A DNA stretch of 64,000 bases. Source: Streptomyces tibetensis (lineage in GTDB: Bacteria; Actinomycetota; Actinomycetes; Streptomycetales; Streptomycetaceae). A model generated the notes under the pieces. That model was not told where the DNA came from. It worked only from the letters and a program-made list of their open reading frames with translations, and did no database searches. Where the stretch lies: NCBI RefSeq assembly GCF_007655005.1, contig NZ_SZVW01000029.1, forward strand, positions 56,200 to 120,199, given 5' to 3'. The translations under genes and the position numbers were made by a program. Shown one piece after another: positions 44,606-53,557 of the stretch (the stretch's first letter is position 1; every line of letters starts with the position of its first letter).

Positions 44606-45226
44606 TCAGGACTCCTTGACGGCGATGGTCTCCACCGTGTTCGCCACGTGCTCGAAGGCGTCCGCCGCTTCCTCGAGCACATCCACGATCTGCTTGAGCT
44701 TGAGCACGTCCATGGCGTCGTACTTGCCGTTGAAGAGGTGCGCCAGCAGCTTGCGGTGGATCTGGTCGGCCTGGTTCTCCAGGCGGTTGACCTCGATCCA
44801 GTACTCGGTGAGGTTGTCCATCGTGCGCAGGTGCGGCATCGCCTCGGCCGTCAGTTCGGCAGCGCGCGCCAGTACCTCGATCTGCTGCTCGACGCCCTTG
44901 GGCAGTTCCTCGACGTTGTAGAGGACGACCAGGTCGACGGCCTCCTCCATGAAGTCCATGATGTCGTCGAGGGACGAGGCGAGGGAGTAGATGTCCTCGC
45001 GGTCGAACGGCGTGATGAACGAGGAGTTCAGCTGGTGGAAGATCGCGTGCGTGGCGTCGTCACCGGCGTGTTCCGCTGCCCGCATACGCTCTGCGATCTC
45101 GGCCCGGGCGGATGAGTCCGCCCCGAGCAGTTCCATCAGGAGCTTCGAGCCCGTGACGATGTTGTCCGCGGAGGCGGCGAACATGTCGTAGAAGCTCGTC
45201 TCCCTGGGGGTCAGACGAAAGCGCAC
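44606..45226 (-). CDS. DUF47 (PhoU-like) Pit accessory protein
   Basis: The 206-residue all-helical protein has the DUF47 features FYDMFAASADNIVTGSKLL and DREDIYSLASSLDDIMDF; the acidic clusters probably bind metal. Genes of this family are almost always upstream of pit and are thought to regulate the transporter. GAGGA precedes the GTG start. It is divergent from csoR. Confidence 0.9.
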   Translation of the reverse strand: MRFRLTPRETSFYDMFAASADNIVTGSKLLMELLGADSSARAEIAERMRAAEHAGDDATHAIFHQLNSSFITPFDREDIYSLASSLDDIMDFMEEAVDLVVLYNVEELPKGVEQQIEVLARAAELTAEAMPHLRTMDNLTEYWIEVNRLENQADQIHRKLLAHLFNGKYDAMDVLKLKQIVDVLEEAADAFEHVANTVETIAVKES

Positions 45227-45380
45227 GTGGGGTCCTCGGGGTGCTTCGGTTTCGGTCAGGCTGATGCTAGGCGCAACATCCGGCCACGGCTATCGGGCCG
45301 CCCACCAGTGTCGCCCATCGGGCACAGTGGTGAGCACGGGGGCGGTTCCCAGGGCCGTATACCCCGCAAACTTCGGTACC

Positions 45381-45401
45381 ATATACCCACCAGGGGTATA
45401 T
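45381..45401 (+). promoter_or_regulatory. CsoR operator
   Basis: ATATACCC (45381-45388) and GGGGTATAT (45393-45401) form an inverted repeat around ACCA. This is the pattern bound by CsoR copper repressors in Streptomyces. A second TATACCCC half lies at 45356-45363. It is placed about 30 bases before the csoR start, fitting autorepression relieved by Cu(I). Confidence 0.8.
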
Positions 45402-45430
45402 GTCGGCCCGCTGCCCACCAGGAGGAAGCG

Positions 45431-45808
45431 ATGACGGACGTGACCGACACAACAGATGTCGCACATGTCACCACCGGCACCGCCGGGACCGCCGGTGCGG
45501 AAGCGACGACCGATCACGACCACGGTGTGCACGGGTACCACAAACAGAAGGACGAGCACCTCAAACGCCTGCGCCGGATCGAGGGCCAGATCCGCGGCCT
45601 GCAGCGCATGGTCGACGAGGACGTCTACTGCATCGACATACTCACGCAGGTCTCCGCCTCCACCAAGGCCCTGCAGTCCTTCGCCCTGCAGCTGCTGGAG
45701 GAACACCTGCGGCACTGCGTGGCGGACGCGGCCCTCAAGGGCGGTGACGAGATCGACGCCAAGGTGAAGGAGGCGACCCAGGCGATCGCCCGCATGCTGC
45801 GGACGTGA
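45431..45808 (+). CDS. csoR: Copper-sensing repressor CsoR
   Basis: The 125-residue protein has an N-terminal histidine-containing tail and a DUF156 helical core (HLKRLRRIEGQIRGLQRMV). The Cu(I) ligands C67, H92 and C96 are present in VYCIDI and EEHLRHC. Copper binding releases the protein from DNA. GGAGGAAG precedes ATG 45431. The copper-export genes it would control are not in the window, and its own operator lies directly upstream. Confidence 0.93.
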   Translation: MTDVTDTTDVAHVTTGTAGTAGAEATTDHDHGVHGYHKQKDEHLKRLRRIEGQIRGLQRMVDEDVYCIDILTQVSASTKALQSFALQLLEEHLRHCVADAALKGGDEIDAKVKEATQAIARMLRT

Positions 45809-45820
45809 GCCGGGCCCTGT

Positions 45821-45994
45821 TCAGCCTCTGGAGGAGTCCCGCTCCTCGGCCACTTTCAGCACCTCGTCGATGCTTTCCAGGCTGAGCCGCTCACGGGCGG
45901 CCGAGGCCGCGATGATCAGCTCTCCGCACAGCTCGATCTCGGCGAGGGCCACGTGGTCCTGAACTGCCGTACCGCCGACCGGAGCCACGTGCAT
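45821..45994 (-). CDS. Small conserved-looking protein (57 aa), unknown function
   Basis: The minus-strand frame from ATG 45994 encodes a short acidic helical protein (VALAEIELCGELIIAASAAR, then LSLESIDEVLKVAEER). GAGG lies close upstream, and GTG 45988 is an alternative start. Codon use is typical of genuine genes. It converges on csoR. I do not know a function. Confidence 0.6.
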   Translation of the reverse strand: MHVAPVGGTAVQDHVALAEIELCGELIIAASAARERLSLESIDEVLKVAEERDSSRG

Positions 45995-46079
45995 CACCTC
46001 ATCTCTGCCGTTGCCGGCTTCCTAGAGTAGGGAGCGGCCTACACACCGCGCATGGCACGGACGGGCTAGTTCACGCCGG

Positions 46080-46931
46080 TCACTCCTCGGCGATCCGGCC
46101 CGCGTAGATGTCGTCGGTCCGGGGCAACCGTACGCGCACCGGGGCCCCGAAATCGTAGAGCAGCGTCGTCGAGGCGACGGCTACGGGGCTCTTCTGCTGC
46201 CCGTTGAGGAAGCTGAAACGGTGCCTGACCTTGCGGATGCGTCCCTCGTCGTCGAGATAGGCGTCGAACGGCACCTCGGTGGTGGCGAACCCCTTGGCCG
46301 CCGCCTTCAGGGGCTCCTCGTTCCCCTTCGACGCCCGCCGGGCCGCGTCGGCGAGGTCCGCCGTCCCCCGGTAGTGACGCACTCCGGTTCCCGCGACCTC
46401 CGTCCTGCCCACATAGGTCGCCGTCCGCGTCCCCAGCAGTACCTCGGCCGCCGTGAACGGGTCGGTGGCCCCACCGGTGACGAGATTGCCGTCGGACAGG
46501 GTCCGGGTGTCCACCCGCACCCACTTGTCCGCGGGCACACCGGCGCCCCGGTTCTTCATGAACAGCGCACCCGGTGCGAGCAGTTCGGTGATCGGCCGGC
46601 GCTCGGCCACCCCCGCGGGATCCTGCGGCAGCAGCACCTTCAACCGCCCCATCCGCTTGCGGTAGTCGTACACCCCGGCGCCCCGGATGGTCACCCGGGT
46701 CCCGCCGGCGGCCATCTCCATCGACGTACGGGCCTTGGAACTCCCCGCGCCGACGAGCCGGTCGGCGGACTGCCTCAGCACGGTGACCGCTTCCCCGCCG
46801 CGGGAGTCCCCGGCGGCCGCGTCACCCCCGGAGCACCCCGCGGACCCCAGCCCCGCCCCGGCCAGGACCACGGCGGCGACGACCGTCGCACCCGTCCGCC
46901 TGTGCCGCCCTTCCCGCTGCCGCCCAGTCAT
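46080..46931 (-). CDS. Secreted lipoprotein, LppX/LprAFG-like pattern
   Basis: The 283-residue protein has an export signal with an arginine-rich start and lipobox SAGC, modified C33. The mature part has the alternating strands of the actinobacterial lipoproteins that carry hydrophobic ligands (MEMAAGGTRVTIRGAGVYDY, KWVRVDTRTL, AYLDDEGRIRKVRHRF). Family resemblance suggests an envelope-associated ligand carrier, but the ligand is unknown. There is no operon partner. Confidence 0.7.
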   Translation of the reverse strand: MTGRQREGRHRRTGATVVAAVVLAGAGLGSAGCSGGDAAAGDSRGGEAVTVLRQSADRLVGAGSSKARTSMEMAAGGTRVTIRGAGVYDYRKRMGRLKVLLPQDPAGVAERRPITELLAPGALFMKNRGAGVPADKWVRVDTRTLSDGNLVTGGATDPFTAAEVLLGTRTATYVGRTEVAGTGVRHYRGTADLADAARRASKGNEEPLKAAAKGFATTEVPFDAYLDDEGRIRKVRHRFSFLNGQQKSPVAVASTTLLYDFGAPVRVRLPRTDDIYAGRIAEE

Positions 46932-47069
46932 CGCCTGCCTACCCCCAGCCGGTACCGTCCGTCACGGGCCCCCTCGTCGTTCGGTTAACGACGGGTTTGT
47001 GCCCCCGTCACGCGAGCCCGCGCCGACCGCCATACGAACCCTTTACCTGTGCTGGGTAACGTTGTCGGC

Positions 47070-47240
47070 GTGGCGCAGCAGGACGGGCTGGAACTTCCCC
47101 CCAACCTCCCGGAACACCGCACGACGACCATGGACAAGGGCCGTTTCTGCATGGCCCACTGCATCTGTGGGTGGCGTGGCCCGGCACGAAGAGCGAGAAG
47201 CCAGGCGCGTACGGACGCGGAGCGGCACGCGACGGGCTGA
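47070..47240 (+). CDS. Small protein with CxxxCxCGW motif (56 aa)
   Basis: GTG 47070 opens a 56-residue frame whose middle reads GRFCMAHCICGWRGPARR, a compact cysteine motif that could bind zinc. Arginine-rich flanks suggest nucleic-acid or protein contact. No strong ribosome-binding site is seen. A TAACGT hexamer at 47057 would permit a leaderless transcript, but no matching -35 was found. The function is unknown. Confidence 0.55.
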   Translation: MAQQDGLELPPNLPEHRTTTMDKGRFCMAHCICGWRGPARRARSQARTDAERHATG

Positions 47241-47331
47241 GACCGTGGCGGACACCTCCCGGCCGGGCCCGGACCATGGAACCCTCACCCCCATCACCCC
47301 GTCTCCCAGGACGGAACCACCGGGAGGCCCC

Positions 47332-48891
47332 ATGGAACGGCGCACGATACTCACAGCCGGCACGGCGGCGATCGCCGCGGCCGCGACCCCCTTCACCACC
47401 GCCTGCACCCAGTCGGGCAGCCGCTCCGGGGCCACGGCCACGGCCGGCGACGCCGTGCGCACGTCCACCACCTCGAGAACCACCGCCGCCAACTGGTCCG
47501 CCCTGGCCCGCGATCTCGAGGGCCCCCTGATACGCCCGGGCGACGCCGACTGGGCCGCGGCCCGGCAGCTCTACAACACACGCTTCGACAACCTGAAGCC
47601 CGCCGCGGTCGCGTACGTGTCCCATCCGGACGACATCCGCACCTCGCTGGCCTACGCCCGCGCCCACGCCCTGCGCGTGGCGATCCGCAACGGCGGCCAT
47701 TCCTACGCCGGCTGGTCCTCCGGCGACGGCCGCCTGATCATCGACGTCTCGAAACTCAACCGCGTACGGGCCTCGGGCACCACCGCCGTGGTCGGCGCCG
47801 GCGCCAAACTCATCGACGTCTACCGGGCACTCGCCGCGAAGGGCGTCACCATCCCGGCCGGCTCCTGCCCGACCGTCGGCGTCTCGGGCCTCACCCTCGG
47901 CGGCGGCCACGGCGTGGTCTCCCGTGCCTACGGCCTGACCTGCGACAGCCTCACCCGGGCCACCCTGATCACCGCCGACGGCAAGCAGCTCACCGCCGAC
48001 GCCCGCGAGAACAAGGACCTCTTCTGGGCGCTGCGCGGCGCGGGCAACGGCAACTTCGGCGTGGTCACGGAGCTGCACTTCAAGACCCACCCGGCTCCGC
48101 AGGGCGTCTCGGCGTACCTGTCCTGGCCCTGGTCGAAGGCTGCTGCGGTGGTGAAGGCCTGGCAGGAGTGGGGCCCGTCGCAGCCCGACGAGATCTGGTC
48201 CTCCCTGCACCTGGCGAACGCCGCGGGCGGCACCCCGACCGTCTCGGTCTCGGCGTTCTCCCTGGGCACCTACGGCGAGCTGAAGAACGCCGTCGACCGC
48301 CTGGCCGACCGCGTCGGCGCCCCCGCCCGCAGCGTCTCCCTGAAGCGCCGCTCGTACGAGGAGTCGATGGAGGTGTACGCGGGCTGCTCCTCGTTCCCGA
48401 CGGACGCGCAGTGCCATCTGCCCGGCTCGACCCCGGGCCGTTCACCGAAGGGCGCGCTCGGCCGCGAGACGTACGCCGCGGCGTCGGACTTCTTCGACCG
48501 CTCCCTGTCCACGGCCGGAATCCGCACACTGCTGGCCCAGATCGCCTCGGTACGCGGCGGCACCGGCAGCATCGCCCTCACGGCCCTGGGCGGCGCGGTG
48601 AACCGTGTCTCCCCCACCGCCACGGCGTTCGTGCACCGCCGTTCGCGCATGCTGGCCCAGTACATCGGCGCCTGGCGGGCCGGCACGAGCGGTGCGACGG
48701 CCCGCGACTGGCTGGCCTCGGCCCACAAGGCCATGCGCCCGCACGCCTCGGGGGCGGCCTACCAGAACTACACGGACCCGACCCTGACCGACTGGCGCAA
48801 GGCGTACTACGGAGACGCGGCAACCCGCCTGGCCAAGCTGAAGAAGCAGTACGACCCCGAGCGCTTCTTCACGTATCCCCAGGCGCTGTGA
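47332..48891 (+). CDS. Exported FAD-linked oxidase (berberine-bridge type)
   Basis: The 519-residue protein has an ERRTILTAG twin-arginine-like start and a possible lipobox with C25. The FAD_binding_4 domain carries H123 (RNGGHSYAGW) and C179 (AGSCPTVGVSG), the two residues that bind flavin covalently in this family. The C-terminal BBE domain ends in YDPERFFTYPQAL. Such enzymes oxidise sugars or secondary metabolites using oxygen. The substrate is unknown and there is no pathway around it. GGGAGG precedes the ATG. Confidence 0.87.
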   Translation: MERRTILTAGTAAIAAAATPFTTACTQSGSRSGATATAGDAVRTSTTSRTTAANWSALARDLEGPLIRPGDADWAAARQLYNTRFDNLKPAAVAYVSHPDDIRTSLAYARAHALRVAIRNGGHSYAGWSSGDGRLIIDVSKLNRVRASGTTAVVGAGAKLIDVYRALAAKGVTIPAGSCPTVGVSGLTLGGGHGVVSRAYGLTCDSLTRATLITADGKQLTADARENKDLFWALRGAGNGNFGVVTELHFKTHPAPQGVSAYLSWPWSKAAAVVKAWQEWGPSQPDEIWSSLHLANAAGGTPTVSVSAFSLGTYGELKNAVDRLADRVGAPARSVSLKRRSYEESMEVYAGCSSFPTDAQCHLPGSTPGRSPKGALGRETYAAASDFFDRSLSTAGIRTLLAQIASVRGGTGSIALTALGGAVNRVSPTATAFVHRRSRMLAQYIGAWRAGTSGATARDWLASAHKAMRPHASGAAYQNYTDPTLTDWRKAYYGDAATRLAKLKKQYDPERFFTYPQAL

Positions 48892-48898
48892 GCGGGTT

Positions 48899-49018
48899 GG
48901 CCGGTCACGCGCCGGCCGGCCCGTGAGCGCGGTCGCGTGCCGACCGCCCATGAGCGAGCCCGGTCGCGTGCCGGCCGGCCCGTGAGCGTTTTGCCCGGTC
49001 GCGTGCCGGCCGGCCCTG
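48899..49018. repeat. Four degenerate tandem copies, about 28-34 bases each
   Basis: Units of the form CGGTCGCGTGCCGGCCGGCC, followed by CGTGAGCG, repeat four times between the stop codons of two converging genes. Each holds the palindrome GGCCGGCC or a variant. It may act as a transcription barrier. Confidence 0.75.
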
Positions 49019-49020
49019 CC

Positions 49021-49719
49021 CTACGCGGCGAGGTCCCGCTCCGAGGCCCGCTCGTTGCGCGCCTCGGGGATCACCGTGTCCTTCGCTTCGGCACGCCCTC
49101 TGCTGCGCACCAGCCATCCCAGCCGGGGCGAGCGCTCGACGGCCTTCATCAGAGGCGTCAGCAGGGCCATGGCGAGCGGCGACAGCAGCAGCGCCACGGC
49201 GGTGCCCAGCGCGAACCCGCCCACGACGTCCGTGGGGTAGTGCACACCCATGTAGACGCGGATGAACCCGCCGAACAGCGCCAGCACGAGCCCGACGAGC
49301 CCGAACTTCCGGTTGGCGACGAACAGGCCGACCGCCAGGGCCATGACGATCGTCGCGTGGTCGCTGACGAACGAGTAGTCGGTCTTGCCCTGGACCAGCA
49401 CGTCGAGACCCTGGTGGTCCAGGAACGGCCGGGGCCGCTCCACGAACCCCCGGATGGGCACGTTGACCAGGACGGCGATGCCGGCGGCCAAGGGCGCCCA
49501 GACCAGCGCCGCGACGGTGGACGCCGCGTCCTCGTCGCCACGCCGCCGCACGGACCACCAGCACCACACCACGAGCAGGACGATGGCGAGCAGCAGGCCG
49601 TACTCACCTACGTACTCCATGACGCGGTCGAACCACGCCGGTGCGTCCTTGGCCAGGCCATTGATGTCGTACAGCAGGTCGACGTCAGGGTTCGACCCGG
49701 AATCGGCGAGTCCAGCCAT
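49021..49719 (-). CDS. PAP2-family membrane phosphatase
   Basis: The 232-residue protein has about five helices and the three PAP2 motifs. These are a degenerate first motif around RGFVERPRPF, SFVSDHATIV in place of PSGH, and RVYMGVHYPTDVVGG with the catalytic histidine. It would dephosphorylate a lipid phosphate such as undecaprenyl pyrophosphate or phosphatidic acid at the outer membrane face. ATG 49719 is preferred over upstream in-frame codons. A direct repeat resembling PHO boxes lies upstream at 49953-49974. Confidence 0.82.
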   Translation of the reverse strand: MAGLADSGSNPDVDLLYDINGLAKDAPAWFDRVMEYVGEYGLLLAIVLLVVWCWWSVRRRGDEDAASTVAALVWAPLAAGIAVLVNVPIRGFVERPRPFLDHQGLDVLVQGKTDYSFVSDHATIVMALAVGLFVANRKFGLVGLVLALFGGFIRVYMGVHYPTDVVGGFALGTAVALLLSPLAMALLTPLMKAVERSPRLGWLVRSRGRAEAKDTVIPEARNERASERDLAA

Positions 49720-49952
49720 GGTGCTGCGGCCCCTTCGTCGTCTGTCCCGGCGCACCCGTGCGTGCGCCGCTGCTGCCACCCCCGTGGTTGTAGATCCGCT
49801 TCCGCCGCACGCGTGCGTGACGCGTACCGAATGGACGTCTGCTCGGCTACGTCATCAGGAACGCATGGTCCCCGCTGATACGTTCCACACTCCACCGAAT
49901 GATCACGCAGACGTTATCGAAGAGAGACAAGTCTTCGCAGCTCAGGGGGTGG

Positions 49953-49974
49953 GTTCACGCACGGTTCACACCGT
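49953..49974 (+). promoter_or_regulatory. Two PHO-box-like units upstream of the PAP2 gene
   Basis: GTTCACGCACG (49953-49963) and GTTCACACCGT (49964-49974) are contiguous 11-base units with the PhoP core GTTCAC. They overlap the 3' end of the NlpC/P60 gene. They point towards the plus strand, while the candidate target (PAP2) is on the minus strand 234 bases away. Confidence 0.5.
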
Positions 49975-50967
49975 CGTGGGCAGTGCTTTCGCGCCATCTT
50001 CGGTGACACGGGTGGCGCCGAAGTAGTCAGGCGTGTCGATCGGGTCGAACCGGATGACGGCACCGGTCCGGGGCGCGTCGATCATGTACCCGCCTCCGAC
50101 ATAAATGCCGACATGCCGGATGGCGCGGGAATTGGTCAGGTCGTCCGAGAAGAACACCAGGTCGCCGGGGAGCAGTTCGTCCCGCGAGGGGTGCGGGCCG
50201 GCGTTGTACTGGTCGTTGGCCACGCGCGGGAGCTTGATGCCCACGGTCTCGTAGGCGGCCTGGGTCAGTCCCGAGCAATCGAAGCGTCCGCCCTGCTCAG
50301 CGGTGCCGGTACCGCCCCACAGATAAGGCGTGCCGAGCTTCTTCTGCGCGTACTCGATCGCGGCCGCGGCCTGCTCGGAGGGGTCGACCCGTCCGACCGG
50401 CGCGGCGAAGCTCTCCGAGAGCGTCGTGATCCGCTTCACGTAGTTCCGGGTCTCGCTGTACGGCGGCACGCCCCCGTACTTGATCACCGCGTACGCCCCC
50501 GCGTTGTAGGCGGCGAGCATGTTCTCGGTCGCATTCCCGCCAACCTTCTTCACGTACGAGGCGAGTTCGCAGTCGTAGGAGGCGGCCGAGGGGATCGCGT
50601 CCTTCGGATCCCACACGTCACGGTCGCCGTCGCCGTCGCCGTCGATGCCGTGGCCGGCCCAGGTGCCGGGGATGAACTGCGCTATGCCCTGCGCGGCGGC
50701 CTGGCTCTGGGCTCTGGGGTTGAAGCCGCTCTCCTGGTAGAGCTGGGCGGCGAGCAGGGCCGGGCTGATGGCGGGGCAGAGGTTGCCCCACTTCTGCACG
50801 AGGGCCGCGTACGCGGCGGGCACCGACCCCTTGGCCAGCGATTTCACCCCGCCGCCCACGCCGTTGACCAGGTTTCCGGCGACGAGATAGACCCCGACGA
50901 CGAGCAGCATCACGAAGGCCAGGGCGGAGCTGATCGCAACGCTCGCCACGATCCACGCCTTACGCAC
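49966..50967 (-). CDS. Membrane-anchored lytic transglycosylase-NlpC/P60 wall hydrolase
   Basis: The 333-residue protein has a membrane anchor (about 5-28) and a transglycosylase domain (LYQESGFNPRAQS with the catalytic glutamate, GIAQFIPGTW). A DGDGDGDRDVWD calcium-like loop and an NlpC/P60 peptidase domain follow (RFDCSGLTQ with catalytic cysteine, HVGIYVGGGYMIDA with histidine). It would cut both glycan and peptide of peptidoglycan. GTG 50967 is chosen because TACACT at 51010-51005 looks like the -10. That places the GTG at 51024 upstream of the transcript; TTG 50973 is also possible. Confidence 0.85.
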   Translation of the reverse strand: MRKAWIVASVAISSALAFVMLLVVGVYLVAGNLVNGVGGGVKSLAKGSVPAAYAALVQKWGNLCPAISPALLAAQLYQESGFNPRAQSQAAAQGIAQFIPGTWAGHGIDGDGDGDRDVWDPKDAIPSAASYDCELASYVKKVGGNATENMLAAYNAGAYAVIKYGGVPPYSETRNYVKRITTLSESFAAPVGRVDPSEQAAAAIEYAQKKLGTPYLWGGTGTAEQGGRFDCSGLTQAAYETVGIKLPRVANDQYNAGPHPSRDELLPGDLVFFSDDLTNSRAIRHVGIYVGGGYMIDAPRTGAVIRFDPIDTPDYFGATRVTEDGAKALPTTV

Positions 50968-51079
50968 CGTCAACCGCCCCTCGCCGCCCAGGAGTCCGTT
51001 GGCCAGTGTAGAGGCGGCCGGCACGCCCGGGAATGATCACGGGGAGAAGAGTCGGAGCGGACGGGGGAACCGGGCGCGG

Positions 51080-51195
51080 CACGGGCAGCGCGGCGAGAGC
51101 ACGACGGCTCCGGCCGGCGCACGGGGTCGCGGCGCGTCACGGGCAGCATGGCGAGAGCACAACGGCTCCGGCCGGCGCACGGGGTCGCGGCGCGT
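51080..51195. repeat. 58-base tandem repeat, two near-identical copies
   Basis: Copies at 51080-51137 and 51138-51195 begin with CACGGGCAGC and differ at only a few positions. The second ends exactly at the stop codon of the trypsin-like protease gene. A partial third start (CACGGG) lies in the coding sequence. Confidence 0.85.
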
Positions 51196-51905
51196 CACGG
51201 GTGCCCCGCCACCTGCCGGTACAACCGCCGGGCCTGCGCGCCGAGGACCACGCTGTAGGAGACCCCGGGAGTCGTCCCGCCCTGGTCGTGCCCGCCGAGG
51301 ACCCCGACGACCTCTCCGTCCCCGTTCACCCAGGGGCTGCCGCTCGTGCCCCCGCTGAAGCCGGGGCACGCGATGCGCTGCTGGGTGCGCCCGAGCGCGG
51401 ACGGCTTGTCGGTGCATCTGACGGGAGTCTCACGGGCGTCGGGGTACCCGGTGACGGTCACTCCGGTGGCCCCCGTAGCCGTACCGGTCACGAACCGGTT
51501 CCCGCCGACGACGTCCTGGACCTCCCTGCCGCCGCGGGGCGCGAGCACGGCGAATCCCACGTCACTGTCCTCGTGCCGTCCCTCCACCCACCCACGGGGC
51601 AGGAACCGCCGCTGCACCGTCCACTCCCCGTAGGGCGCACGCCCGCTCCGGTAACCCGGCACGAACACCAGCCCTGCGTCGCCGCCCAGGCAGTGCGCCG
51701 CGGTGACGATCAGATCCCGGTGCGGCGCCTCCACCACGGACGCCGTACAGAAGTGCCCTCCCCCTGCGGCACGCAGGAGCACCCCGACCCGGGCGTCGGC
51801 CACGGTGACGGTCACACCGAAGGGCCCGGCCCCGTCGTCGGCGGTCGCGGTGGACGCGGTGAGGAGGGCGACGAGGATCACGGCGACGGTCAGGACGCGC
51901 TTCAC
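51195..51905 (-). CDS. Secreted trypsin-like serine protease
   Basis: From GTG 51905 the 236-residue protein starts with a clear signal peptide (KRVLTVAVILVALL, cleavage near ATADD). The catalytic triad is H71 (VTAAHCL), D115 (DSDVGFAV) and S188 (GGTSGSPW); paired cysteines around H71 and before S188 probably form disulfides. The frame is open back to ATG 51941, but that extension lacks signal-peptide character. It belongs to chymotrypsin family S1; the substrate is unknown. Confidence 0.85.
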   Translation of the reverse strand: MKRVLTVAVILVALLTASTATADDGAGPFGVTVTVADARVGVLLRAAGGGHFCTASVVEAPHRDLIVTAAHCLGGDAGLVFVPGYRSGRAPYGEWTVQRRFLPRGWVEGRHEDSDVGFAVLAPRGGREVQDVVGGNRFVTGTATGATGVTVTGYPDARETPVRCTDKPSALGRTQQRIACPGFSGGTSGSPWVNGDGEVVGVLGGHDQGGTTPGVSYSVVLGAQARRLYRQVAGHP

Positions 51906-52156
51906 CCGAGCGACTGTGCCCCACGAAGGTGAGAGGAGCATCAGTCAAGCCGCCCCCATCGCACAGCCATCGAGCCGTCAGCGACAGGTAAGCCCCGCAC
52001 CCTCTTCAGTAAGGCGGAAGTCAGGATTCCGATCACCGTCTTGTTGTCACGTACTCAACAAGCGATCGTCGTCGCGGGTCGCCGCCCCCGCCGGGAAACA
52101 CACCGGCGGTTCCCCCACCCGCAGGCCTCTGCCCACCACTGCCAGGAGGCTGTACC

Positions 52157-53446
52157 TTGCGCACGACATCCCCCAACTCCCCCACGTCCCGTCTCAGATG
52201 GCACCGCGTGGCGTCCGCCGTCACCGCCACCGCCGCACTCCTCCTCACCGGCCTCACCACCGCCGCCCACGCCCAGGCCGCGGACCCGGGCACCGCCAAG
52301 GTCACCTGGACCCGCTCCTGCGCCCTGCCCCGCCACCAGGGCGAGATGGCCTGCAACGCCCTGCGCGTCACCGGCGGCCGCACCGCCTTCCAGCAGCAGC
52401 ACGGCATCTCCGCCAAAGCGGCCGACGCCTCCTCCCCCTCCGGCTACGGCCCCTCCGACCTGCGCAGCGCCTACGGCCTGACCTCCGCCGCCGCGAGCAA
52501 CGGCTCCGGCCGGACCATCGCCATCGTCGACGCCTACGACGACCCCAACGCCGAGTCCGACCTCGCCGCCTACCGCTCCCAGTACGGCCTGCCCGCCTGC
52601 ACCACCGCGAACGGCTGCTTCAAGAAGGTGAGCCAGACCGGCTCCACCACCGCCCTCCCCACCCCCGACAGCGGCTGGGCCGGCGAGATATCCCTCGACC
52701 TCGACATGGCGAGCGCCGTCTGCCCGAACTGCCACATCACCCTCGTCGAGGCGAAGTCGGCGTCCATGGCCAACCTCGGCACCGCCGTCAACGAGGCCGT
52801 CGCCCTCGGCGCCAAGTACGTCTCCAACAGCTACGGCGGCGGCGAGTCCTCCTCCGACGCCTCCTACGACTCCGCCTACTTCAACCACCCGGGCGTCGCC
52901 ATCACCGTCAGCGCGGGCGACGCGGGCTACGGCGCCGAGTACCCGGCTGCCTCCAAGTACGTGACGGCCGTCGGCGGCACCAGCCTCTCCCCCTCCTCCA
53001 CCACCCGCGGCTGGACCGAGAGCGTCTGGCGGACCAGCAGCACCGAAGGCACCGGCTCCGGCTGCTCCGCCTACGACGCCAAGCCCACCTGGCAGACCGA
53101 CACCGGCTGCGCCAAGCGCATGATCGCCGACGTCTCGGCCGTCGCCGACCCGGCGACCGGCGTCTCGGTCTACGACACCTACGGCGCCGACGGCCAGGGC
53201 TGGGCGACCTACGGCGGCACCAGCGCCTCCGCCCCGATCATCGCGAGCGTCTACGCCCTCGCGGGCACCCCGTCCACCGGCTCCTACCCGGCCAAGTTCC
53301 CCTACGCGAAGACCACCGCCCTGAACGACGTCACCAGCGGCAGCAACGGCAGCTGCACCACCAGCTACTTCTGCACCGCCCGGACGGGCTACGACGGCCC
53401 GACCGGTCTGGGCACCCCGGAGGGACTCGGCGCCTTCACCGGCTGA
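52157..53446 (+). CDS. Secreted sedolisin-type (S53) peptidase
   Basis: The 429-residue protein has a signal peptide (hydrophobic helix 20-40) and a compact sedolisin catalytic domain. The E177/D181 pair lies in WAGEISLDLDMA, the oxyanion aspartate in SAGDAGYGA and the serine in TYGGTSASAP. The E-x3-D spacing is that of kumamolisin-like enzymes, which work at acid pH. The usual long propeptide is mostly missing, which is unusual. The start is TTG 52157, supported by AGGAGG at 52143-52148. Two strong hairpins follow. Confidence 0.85.
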   Translation: MRTTSPNSPTSRLRWHRVASAVTATAALLLTGLTTAAHAQAADPGTAKVTWTRSCALPRHQGEMACNALRVTGGRTAFQQQHGISAKAADASSPSGYGPSDLRSAYGLTSAAASNGSGRTIAIVDAYDDPNAESDLAAYRSQYGLPACTTANGCFKKVSQTGSTTALPTPDSGWAGEISLDLDMASAVCPNCHITLVEAKSASMANLGTAVNEAVALGAKYVSNSYGGGESSSDASYDSAYFNHPGVAITVSAGDAGYGAEYPAASKYVTAVGGTSLSPSSTTRGWTESVWRTSSTEGTGSGCSAYDAKPTWQTDTGCAKRMIADVSAVADPATGVSVYDTYGADGQGWATYGGTSASAPIIASVYALAGTPSTGSYPAKFPYAKTTALNDVTSGSNGSCTTSYFCTARTGYDGPTGLGTPEGLGAFTG

Positions 53447-53454
53447 CGCACCTC

Positions 53455-53481
53455 CCCCCGGTGACAGACCGTCACCGGGGG
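53455..53481 (+). terminator. Terminator hairpin after the S53 peptidase
   Basis: CCCCCGGTGA (53455-53464) pairs with TCACCGGGGG (53472-53481) around a 7-base loop, starting 8 bases after the stop codon. Confidence 0.82.
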
Positions 53482-53521
53482 ACGCCGCCCGGCGCCGTGG
53501 GGGCCCGGGACGGCGGGGAAA

Positions 53522-53557
53522 CGAAGGGGCCGCGGCATCCCAGCCGCGGCCCCTTCG
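53522..53557. terminator. Second strong hairpin
   Basis: CGAAGGGGCCGCGGC (53522-53536) is exactly complementary to 53543-53557, with loop ATCCCA. It probably completes termination and isolates the cmd operon. Confidence 0.78.

Noticed and set aside
49858..49886. GGAACG and CGTTCC 17 bases apart as an ECF promoter for PAP2
   Set aside because: The motif is symmetrical and short, spacing does not match a specific sigma factor well, and no second line of evidence exists.
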